A stretch of 64,000 nucleotides of DNA, from positions 6,089,001 to 6,153,000 of the forward strand of contig CP031740.1 in assembly GCA_022701275.1 (NCBI GenBank). The letters run 5' to 3'. Positions 57,774 to 64,000 of this stretch are shown piece after piece (within the stretch, counting starts at the first letter, position 1; each line of letters starts with the position of its first letter). This DNA is from Microcoleus vaginatus PCC 9802 (lineage in GTDB: Bacteria > Cyanobacteriota > Cyanobacteriia > Cyanobacteriales > Microcoleaceae). Position numbers and translations under genes: made by a program. The notes under the pieces are model-generated. The model saw only the letters and a program-made list of their open reading frames with translations, did not search any database and was not told the origin of the DNA.

Positions 57774-58997
57774 CTAAAATTGTTCCAGCCGTTCCCGGAC
57801 ATCGATATAAAGCACAGTACCGCTTTCAGAAAGAGAAGGCACAGCCTTTTGATTCCCCAGCCAAACAAAAAAACTGCTAAGTGCAGGAGTCGGGTCTTGA
57901 TCGCGGCGCAGCGTGTAGATCAAACCTTCGCAAGGCCCATTAACGCGGCTAGTCGTGCAAATCGCTTTCTGGTTATTTACAATACCCACCGTGACATAAT
58001 TTAGCTGTTTATTTCGGTTATAATTTTCAAGGCGCTGAGTCACTTGTTGGCAGCGAGTTAGAGGATCGTAGCCCGAACTAGAAAAGAAATTAGAATTCCA
58101 GCGAATCCAAGGCTCCCTGAACCCTTGCGGATTTTGATACACAGTCACCGGCTCGCCCGTCGAGGTATCGCACACAAATCCTCCATAACCCCGATTCGGT
58201 TGGTTTTGACCCGAGGCGCTGCTGAGAGAAAGATTGCTGAGAATATCAAAGCCGTTATGCTTATTTTGTGATAGCAACTCTTTAAAAGCATCGATCGGGA
58301 TTGCCGCGTTCAACCCCGTTTTTATCTCCTCAATCTGACCGTTCCACTGACTCCTAATTGTGCCAACAGTATCCCCCTGGCCGTGAATTCCTACCACCCT
58401 GCCATCAGCATCAAATACAGGCCCCCCGCTCATCCCGCGCCTGGTTACAGCTTGGTAGCGCAGACGATACCCCGATGAGGCGCTGCCCAAGCGAGAAGAG
58501 ATGATACCAGCAGTAAACTCAAGTTTTCGTTCAAATCCCGAAATTGGCAGCGGATAGCCAGAAACGTAAATAGCAGAACCAACAACAGCACGTTCCGACT
58601 CGCCCATTGGTGCTACTGGATACTGTTCTCGGCTCTGAAACTGTATCAAAGCCAAGTCTATATCCCGGTCATTTTTCGGGAGGCGCTGTATTCTAATCGC
58701 AGCATAATCCTTCTCCAAATGAGTGCGAATGCTGTATTTTTGAGCGAGGCTTGCCACCACATGATTAGCTGTCAGAACAGTGTAAATATTACCCTGTTTG
58801 GCAATAATTACTCCCGATCCACTAGCCAAAAAACCCAGCGTATTGTTGACTTCCACAGTTGTCAACGTCGCTAGCTGGGCAATTTCTTCGGCTGTTTTGG
58901 CACAGGCAGCATATTGTTGGCTGACAAGCGCCGTCACTGTTAATGCACCTGTCAAGATGATTGTCAGCGCGTCAAACCGCAAACTCCACACATTCAT
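57774..58997 (-). CDS. Trypsin-like serine protease fused to a COP23 domain, exported
   Basis: 407 residues. A signal-like N-terminus (LTIILTGALTVTALVS) is followed by a chymotrypsin-fold protease with the triad H79 (LTANHVV), D114 (DIDLALIQF) and S190 (RGMSGGPVFD). The second half (from about 265) is a COP23 domain: FVCDTSTGEPVTVYQNPQGFREPWIRW, YDPLTRCQQVTQRLE, KAICTTSRVNGPCEGLIYTL and VLYIDVRERL. COP23-type proteins were first seen as circadian-oscillating membrane-associated polypeptides. It probably acts in the periplasm or at the thylakoid lumen side. It lies directly after a decayed protease and a separate COP23 gene. Confidence 0.85.
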   Translation of the reverse strand: MNVWSLRFDALTIILTGALTVTALVSQQYAACAKTAEEIAQLATLTTVEVNNTLGFLASGSGVIIAKQGNIYTVLTANHVVASLAQKYSIRTHLEKDYAAIRIQRLPKNDRDIDLALIQFQSREQYPVAPMGESERAVVGSAIYVSGYPLPISGFERKLEFTAGIISSRLGSASSGYRLRYQAVTRRGMSGGPVFDADGRVVGIHGQGDTVGTIRSQWNGQIEEIKTGLNAAIPIDAFKELLSQNKHNGFDILSNLSLSSASGQNQPNRGYGGFVCDTSTGEPVTVYQNPQGFREPWIRWNSNFFSSSGYDPLTRCQQVTQRLENYNRNKQLNYVTVGIVNNQKAICTTSRVNGPCEGLIYTLRRDQDPTPALSSFFVWLGNQKAVPSLSESGTVLYIDVRERLEQF

Positions 58998-59650
58998 CGA
59001 TAACTCCCTAGATGAAACGAGGCGAACTGCAAATATATACTAATCGGAATTCCCCAACTGGATTTAACCATTTTCTCCAATAATTCCGCTCTTGGTTCAC
59101 TTCCATCTTCAAAAGCATAGACGCCAAAATTTGGATCTCGATACTTGCCCCTACCGTTAATCCCAACCAAGAAACCTTTGGCATTAAAAATCGGGCCGCC
59201 ACTCGTACCGATTTTAACCTCATTTGTATAGCCCAAGCTCCTTGAGGAAAAGATTTGGGTAGCAGCACCGAAACGAAGCCCGGCGTCAGCGCTAAAGCCC
59301 CAACCTCAGCACCCGCAGGAAAGGCGGCTGCCAGCACGGGATCAGACACGGCTCCAGGCTCAAGGCTGAATAGTGCTATTTTATACTCGCTCGCGCTGCG
59401 AAACTGAACGATCGCCCCATCGGTATTGCCCAGCCGCCTCAGAACTCCTAGCAGTGGGTGGAGGAGGCCGTCGTCGGTGACCCTTGTCCGATCGCCACAA
59501 CGTGCCAGTTAGTCAGCACCGTATAGGTTTGGCCCTGCTGCCGGACGATCGTCCCAGAACCAGAAGATATTCCCGTCGGGATGCGTACCGCTGTTTGATG
59601 CGCCAAGTTTTCCACCTCAATCCTTGGAATTGGTGATGGGATGGAAAATT
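58994..59650 (-). pseudogene. Decayed trypsin-like protease with at least two frameshifts
   Basis: On the minus strand, protease pieces appear in changing frames. AHQTAVRIPTGISSGSGTIV then YTVLTNWHVVAIGQG (His region) ends at 59448. LRRLGNTDGAIVQFRSASEY (Asp region) continues in another frame to about 59235. LGYTNEVKIGTSGGPIFNAKG (Ser region) finishes in a third frame at 58994. Read together they give one complete S1-type protease without a COP23 domain, interrupted near 59480 and 59235. The order His-Asp-Ser is intact. Sequencing error is possible, but two independent shifts favour real decay. Confidence 0.75.
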
Positions 59651-60225
59651 TGCCAATCTTTAAGGCTGTCCGAACGGTGGGGAAAAGGGGGCAGTTGGGC
59701 CTCATCGGCAGTGTTTTCCCCTAGCTTTTCTCTCACATCAATGTAAGGAATTTTACTGGTTTCATCAAAAGACGGCATCCCGACATATCCTTGGCGCCAA
59801 GCCAACAAATTATACAAAGAGCCGATCGGGTCTTGGCCGGGTCTGAGGGTATAAATCAAATTTTGACACCGCCCATTGACTTGATTCGCCGTGCAGATGA
59901 CGTTCTGGCCGTTCATTTGGCCCGCAGTAATGTACTTAAGCATTCGTCGGCGGCGATAGGTTTCGAGGCGTTGACTCACTAATTGACACCGAGTTGCCGG
60001 ATCGTAACCAGAACCGGAGAAATAATCGGAAGTCCACTCAATCCAAGGCTCTACGGCACCTTGAGCGTTTTGGTACACCGTCACCGGCGCACCGGTCGAG
60101 GTACTGCACCAAAATCCACTTTCCCCCTGTGCTCGCCGACCGTAACTAGGTTGAGAAGCAACCGTTAAGCCGGTGAGGGCGATCGCTGTTGTCGCCAAAA
60201 CTTTTGTCAATAATTGCTGTTTCAT
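59617..60225 (-). CDS. COP23 domain protein, exported
   Basis: 202 residues from the ATG at 60225 (MKQQLLTKVLATTAIALTG), a clear signal peptide; an upstream in-frame start would destroy this. The COP23 domain runs FWCSTSTGAPVTVYQNAQGAVEPWIEW, YDPATRCQLVSQRLE, VICTANQVNGRCQNLIYTL and PYIDVREKLG, and has four conserved Cys. It matches the C-terminal half of the protease-COP23 fusion two genes down. The last 25 residues overlap the beginning of the decayed protease. The function of COP23 is not established. Confidence 0.85.
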   Translation of the reverse strand: MKQQLLTKVLATTAIALTGLTVASQPSYGRRAQGESGFWCSTSTGAPVTVYQNAQGAVEPWIEWTSDYFSGSGYDPATRCQLVSQRLETYRRRRMLKYITAGQMNGQNVICTANQVNGRCQNLIYTLRPGQDPIGSLYNLLAWRQGYVGMPSFDETSKIPYIDVREKLGENTADEAQLPPFPHRSDSLKDWQIFHPITNSKD

Positions 60226-60905
60226 GATGTGTTCACTCTTTTTTATGGGATTCGCGACAAAAATCACCAAATGCTGCCATAACACCCTTGACGCGCCAGT
60301 TCGTTACAGATCCGCTGACTGGGGAATTATGTGATTCGCGACTTGACCAGAAACCAGGTTTTTTTACGAAAACACTTCGTTGCAGCCCTTATGCCTGGTT
60401 AAAAAACCCGGTTTTTTTGCTCTTGATGCGTAAGTTTTGATATTGTTCGCGACTTGCACGATCCCTCTAACCGCGATTTCGGCGCTGTTAAAAAAGCGCT
60501 CCGAAGCCGAGCTTAAAATGCGCGCGCAAGTCGGAATTCTGTCCTCATTACTACTAATCAAACTCAGGCTTTTACCAACGGGAAAGAGGCTTTTCACCTC
60601 AGACCTTGGAAGGGATCGAGTTGCAACGGTACATCACACCACTGACAAGGTATTTGATATCACTTACGAGCTGGGTCGCAAGCTTGATCTGCTGAGACAG
60701 GTAAACTGCTGGGTTACACCACTGAGGGGTAAAACCCCTACTACCTGATCTAACACTAAAATCCACGTATTAACAAGAACTCTTAACTTGTTTTCATCTC
60801 CGTACTGGGGGAAATACTTCTAAGTGAGTGTAATCAGGGTCTAAGTGCTTTCTACAACCAAAATTCACCCTCCATACACTGACGTTTAGTAAAGTATTAA
60901 AAACT
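60226..60905. other. Gene-free stretch with AAACC[A/C]GGTTT repeats
   Basis: AGAAACCAGGTTTTTTT (about 60350) and AAAAAACCCGGTTTTTT (about 60402) form an inverted pair with CACTTCGTTGCAGCCC between. The word TTCGCGACTTG flanks the pair on both sides (about 60334 and 60447). A GGTAAAC..GGGGTAAAACCCC stretch near 60700-60745 can fold. I see no gene. Confidence 0.5.
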
Positions 60906-61511
60906 ATGAACCGTATCTGCAAACAGTTAGGATATTTAGGCGTTTGGTTAATTTTGATGGGCGGTAGCAGTTGTTCTAGCTCAGATGCAGCTACCTCAAC
61001 CGAAAACCCGAGCCAACTCTCAGCCAACGCCCCTCAGTTCCAAAACCTACAGCTAACGGGAAATCAAATTGAGGCTCAATTGAGTCAATTAACGCAGCCT
61101 TCTAACTCTGTTGCGTCAGTTTTAGGCAGTGCTGCCCTCTCAGAAAATACTGCCACCGTTACGGTTTATAAGGTAGATAATTTGTGTCAAACTCTGAAGC
61201 CGGAAACAGTTACAGGCCCTGAGAATCAGTTAATGTCATCAGCGGTTAATGAAGTGTTAAAGCAGCAGATTTTCGATAGTCTTGGTTTGGCTGGTTATCG
61301 CCTCAAGATCGATCGCGACCTCGGAATAGCTACCGTGGATCTGCGAGCCTCCGGAAATTCGCGGCAGAAATTGCAAAATCTGTCCAGTTGTCAAATGTTA
61401 GGTTTGTTCGGGGGCGTGCGCCAAACTTTAACCAGTTATGCTCCTTGGCAAATCAAAACTGTTCGTTTTACAGAGCTTGGAGAGGATATTTTGAGCACCG
61501 TTCGAGAATAA
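60906..61511 (+). CDS. Lipoprotein, GerMN-like domain possible
   Basis: 201 residues. The N-terminus MNRICKQLGYLGVWLILMGG ends at a lipobox SSC (Cys about residue 23), so it should be lipid-anchored outside the cytoplasmic membrane. A low-complexity Ser/Thr/Asn linker follows. The remaining 125 residues (TVTVYKVDNLCQTLKPETV, SAVNEVLKQQIFDSLGLAGY, IATVDLRASGNS, LSSCQMLGLFGGVRQTL) are compatible with a GerMN-type fold, which I suggest only weakly. The two Cys may form a disulfide. It has no recognisable partner. Confidence 0.7.
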   Translation: MNRICKQLGYLGVWLILMGGSSCSSSDAATSTENPSQLSANAPQFQNLQLTGNQIEAQLSQLTQPSNSVASVLGSAALSENTATVTVYKVDNLCQTLKPETVTGPENQLMSSAVNEVLKQQIFDSLGLAGYRLKIDRDLGIATVDLRASGNSRQKLQNLSSCQMLGLFGGVRQTLTSYAPWQIKTVRFTELGEDILSTVRE

Positions 61512-61649
61512 GCTATTAAAATTATTGGAGATGGGACTTACGCAATTCTCCCCTTAAAAACAAGGGTTGGGAGGGATTGAACCAACCTTCAAACCCTTTG
61601 AGGTTTGTTGATACTGCTAAGTCCTGTGACCCAAACCCCGGTAATTCCT

Positions 61650-63026
61650 ATGACACTACCTAACGGCCCCAAAGCTCCACCCTTTGTGCAGCTAATTCAA
61701 TGGATCGGCGATCCGCTGACATACATGGATAAATGTGCCAAACAATACGGCGACATTTTCACAGCTCAAGTGAACAACGGGAAACCATTGGTGATGCTCA
61801 ACCACCCCCAAGCTGTCCAGGAGATGCTCAACAGCAACGCGCTTCACGCTCCAGGCACGCTGAATAGTATTCTCAAACCGATCGTGGGAGAACAATCCAT
61901 GATTACGCTCTCGGGAGAAAGGCACAAACGCGAGCGCCAATTATTGATGCCACCTTTTCACGGGGAACGGATGCGGAACTACGGCCAACTAATTTGCGAT
62001 ATCGCTCAAGATGTTGCCAGCAAATGGTCCGTTGATCGGCCTTTTGTGGCTCGCAGCGCGATGCAGGAAGTCACTATGCGGGTAATCTTGCAAGCTGTCT
62101 TCGGCATGGATGACGGGCCGCGGTTACAAGCACTCAGACCACTACTTGCCTCAGTCGTCGATATGACCAACTCTCCCCTGCGATCGAGTATGCTGTTTTT
62201 CGGCTGGATGCAGCAAGATTGGGGCTCTTGGAGTCCTTGGGGACGCATGAAACAGCGGCAGCGGAAAGTTGACGCATTGATCGACGCGGAAATTGAAGAA
62301 CGCAGACTGCAACCAGACGCCAACCGCACCGACATTCTCAGCTTAATGATGGCCGCCCGCGACGAAAACGGGCAACCAATGACCAATGAAGAATTGCGCG
62401 ACGAGTTGATGACGCTGCTGTTTGCAGGCCACGAAACCACAGCAACGGCCCTAGCTTGGGCGTTTTACTGGATTCACCGCTTGCCCTCGGTGCGCCAGAA
62501 GTTGCTGCAAGAATTGGACAGTTTGGGGGAAAATCCCGACCCGATGGAGATTTTCCGCTTACCTTACCTGAGTGCAGTTTGTCAGGAGACGCTGCGAATT
62601 TACCCGGTCGCAATCCTGACGTTTCCGCGAGAAGTGCTCACGCCCGTGGAACTGATGGGACATCAACTCGAACCGGGAACGGTTGTCGTCGGCTCGATTT
62701 ATTTGATCCACAGGCGGGAGGATTTGTATCCAGAACCGCTGCAATTTAAACCGGAACGGTTTTTGGAGAGACAATTTTCGCCTTACGAGTATTTGCCCTT
62801 TGGAGGCGGCAGCCGCCGCTGTATCGGCTTGGCGCTGGCGCAGTTGGAGATGAAACTGGTGCTGGCAACCATTTTGCGGAATTTCGACCTAGTATTGGCC
62901 GAGAAAAAGCCCGTACAGGCCAAACGCCGAGGGGTGACTTTAGGACCAGCAGGCGGCGTGCGGATGGCCCTGCTGGGGCGGCGGACGCCGCAGCAGAAGC
63001 CTGAACCTGTCGCTAGTGGGGTTTAA
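61650..63026 (+). CDS. Cytochrome P450, CYP110-like
   Basis: 458 residues from ATG 61650 (MTLPNGPKAPPFVQLIQW), which matches the family start; a TTG 45 bases upstream is in frame but unlikely. The I-helix AGHETTATALAWAFYW, the ExxR of ETLRIYP, and the haem loop PFGGGSRRCIGLALAQLEM (axial Cys about 391) are complete. There is no membrane anchor. CYP110 enzymes of cyanobacteria hydroxylate fatty acids, alkanes or terpenes; the substrate here is not known. No redox partner or terpene synthase gene is nearby. Confidence 0.92.
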   Translation: MTLPNGPKAPPFVQLIQWIGDPLTYMDKCAKQYGDIFTAQVNNGKPLVMLNHPQAVQEMLNSNALHAPGTLNSILKPIVGEQSMITLSGERHKRERQLLMPPFHGERMRNYGQLICDIAQDVASKWSVDRPFVARSAMQEVTMRVILQAVFGMDDGPRLQALRPLLASVVDMTNSPLRSSMLFFGWMQQDWGSWSPWGRMKQRQRKVDALIDAEIEERRLQPDANRTDILSLMMAARDENGQPMTNEELRDELMTLLFAGHETTATALAWAFYWIHRLPSVRQKLLQELDSLGENPDPMEIFRLPYLSAVCQETLRIYPVAILTFPREVLTPVELMGHQLEPGTVVVGSIYLIHRREDLYPEPLQFKPERFLERQFSPYEYLPFGGGSRRCIGLALAQLEMKLVLATILRNFDLVLAEKKPVQAKRRGVTLGPAGGVRMALLGRRTPQQKPEPVASGV

Positions 63027-63566
63027 AGTCGCAGCGGTTGCAGGGGGCGATCGAACTTTCTGCTTTGAGTGCCCACCATTTAGGGAGAATGTGCGATCGT
63101 CCGCCAAGGCCACCATTTTTTGTAGCACCCGCTACAGATAAATAGCTAGAATCCTTAACCTGTAACCCTCGCCCCCTCTTACTTTTCAAATTTTCAGTCT
63201 AAAATGATATGAACCTTGCAAACACAGCCTGAAAACAAAAGTGGGTGATTGCAATAGTCCTCTTGATATCTCAAAAGCCTGCCTGCCATACTTTAAAAAC
63301 ATATGCATACCCTGTTATTCAGCAAGGTCGGAAGCGTGTTGGCATTGCCAGCAATCTTCCGGCCTCTTTATTTTTTGGGCTACTTGAGGCATTGGAGACA
63401 AGATGCAGAAGGCAAAGCAAAAGTATAAATTCTCCCCCTGTCCTCATCTCCACCTCTCCCCAATCTAGAGCTTCTGCCTCTAATTCCAATAGAATCCGAC
63501 AGCAAGTTTAAGGAATCACTAAGGAATAATTAATAACTTGTTAAATTATCTCCTTCTGCCCTTCTC
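63027..63566. other. Gene-free stretch after the P450 gene
   Basis: 540 bases between convergent genes. Small open frames exist but show no family pattern, and no repeat or hairpin of note is seen. Confidence 0.4.
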
Positions 63567-63854
63567 TCAATCTTCTGTTTTCAGAAATTCCGATACCGAG
63601 ACAGACTTCGGGAGACTCTCCAGATCTTGAATTTCGCTTTCGTGGGCAAAAAACTCGACTTCTTTGTCGTCAATCTGGATCTGATAGCTAGCGGTAGCTG
63701 TCACAACCCGTCGCTTTTTTTTATCTTCTATTAAAACCCAACACACGACAGGTCTTACCCATCTCTCAACGTGCTGGCTTTGCTTCGTGCTCCCAAAGGC
63801 ATACCAGCCTTTAGCTTCAATAATTTGAAGCACTTTAAAATCGTTATTTGCCAT
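63567..63854 (-). CDS. Small conserved-looking hypothetical protein
   Basis: 95 residues, soluble, no signal peptide or membrane helix. It starts MANNDFKVLQIIEAKGWYAF, has a Lys/Arg-rich middle (EDKKKRRVVTATASY) with beta-strand character and an acidic C-terminus (SVSEFLKTED). The regular, non-repetitive composition and an ATG start support a real gene. I do not recognise a family, and no neighbour suggests a role. Confidence 0.6.
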   Translation of the reverse strand: MANNDFKVLQIIEAKGWYAFGSTKQSQHVERWVRPVVCWVLIEDKKKRRVVTATASYQIQIDDKEVEFFAHESEIQDLESLPKSVSVSEFLKTED

Positions 63855-64000
63855 ATATCTCTATCGCGTTAACTTCAGTATTCTTCTTAGATAGAACGGC
63901 TAGCTTGCTAAGCAGGGCATAGGTTTGGCAATTCCAAGCCGCACTAGATAACCTGATTTTTACTCAGGAGAAGCGGGTTTGCCGGGCCTTGTCTGCGTTG

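Noticed and set aside
60437..60748. A 103-codon plus-strand frame upstream of the lipoprotein
   Set aside because: It crosses repeat and hairpin sequence, has no family pattern and no ribosome site.
1..64000. tRNA, rRNA or tmRNA genes
   Set aside because: Scanning by eye for T-arm and anticodon-arm patterns gave no convincing candidate; a covariance-model scan would be needed to exclude them.

Overview
The window reads as a chromosomal piece of a filamentous, non-heterocystous cyanobacterium of the Microcoleus/Oscillatoria kind. The evidence is: frequent GCGATCGC (HIP1) octamers, an RNA polymerase beta' subunit split into rpoC1 and rpoC2, a 50-residue high-light-inducible protein, a fused thioredoxin reductase-thioredoxin (NTRC), COP23-domain proteins, CHAT-TPR proteins, a CYP110-like P450, and abundant tandem repeats with a 7-base period. 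The genus is an inference; no 16S rRNA gene is present.

Left part (1-8.7 kb). An IS630-type transposase enters from the left edge and its end sits inside a large signalling gene, leaving only a GAF plus nucleotide-cyclase tail that also carries a frameshift. Then come an AlkB-type demethylase flanked by two diverged gene-tail copies, an isoaspartyl peptidase/asparaginase, an ATP-grasp ligase with a miniature inverted-repeat element in its upstream region, a universal stress protein, hisD, and a TnpB scrap.

Core information-processing block (9-30 kb). The order rpsT, tatD, rpoB, rpoC1, rpoC2 is followed by a CheY-like regulator, a GyrA/ParC subunit, a sugar-type ABC ATPase, hli and the principal sigma factor. 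Two oddities stand out. A two-domain HNH homing-type endonuclease gene lies between rpoB and rpoC1. The ABC ATPase carries an in-frame insert that begins with a translated copy of the heptanucleotide repeat found between genes elsewhere.

Middle (32-42.6 kb). These are a lone DppC-type permease, NTRC, a protein tyrosine phosphatase-methyltransferase fusion, an XRE regulator, a diguanylate cyclase whose last residues and stop codon are encoded by a heptamer repeat, a DUF427 protein, a GH25 lysozyme and a CPA-type Na+/H+ antiporter.

Signalling/protease cluster (42.7-53 kb, minus strand). A LuxR-type response regulator overlaps the start of a CHASE2 sensor kinase. These are followed by a DUF928 protein and two tandem exported TPR-CHAT proteins that differ by about five 40-residue repeats and share an almost identical protease half. 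This is the best candidate for a coherent, little-described system: a two-component sensor linked to exported caspase-like proteins.

Right part (53-64 kb). It holds a methyltransferase, a Uma2 endonuclease, an unusual transketolase/phosphoketolase-like enzyme, a serine protease-COP23 fusion next to a split and decayed version of the same pair, a lipoprotein, a cytochrome P450 and a small conserved protein. Three short elements with TAAGTAG ends, one of them the IS630 end itself, suggest a family of IS630-derived MITEs in this genome.
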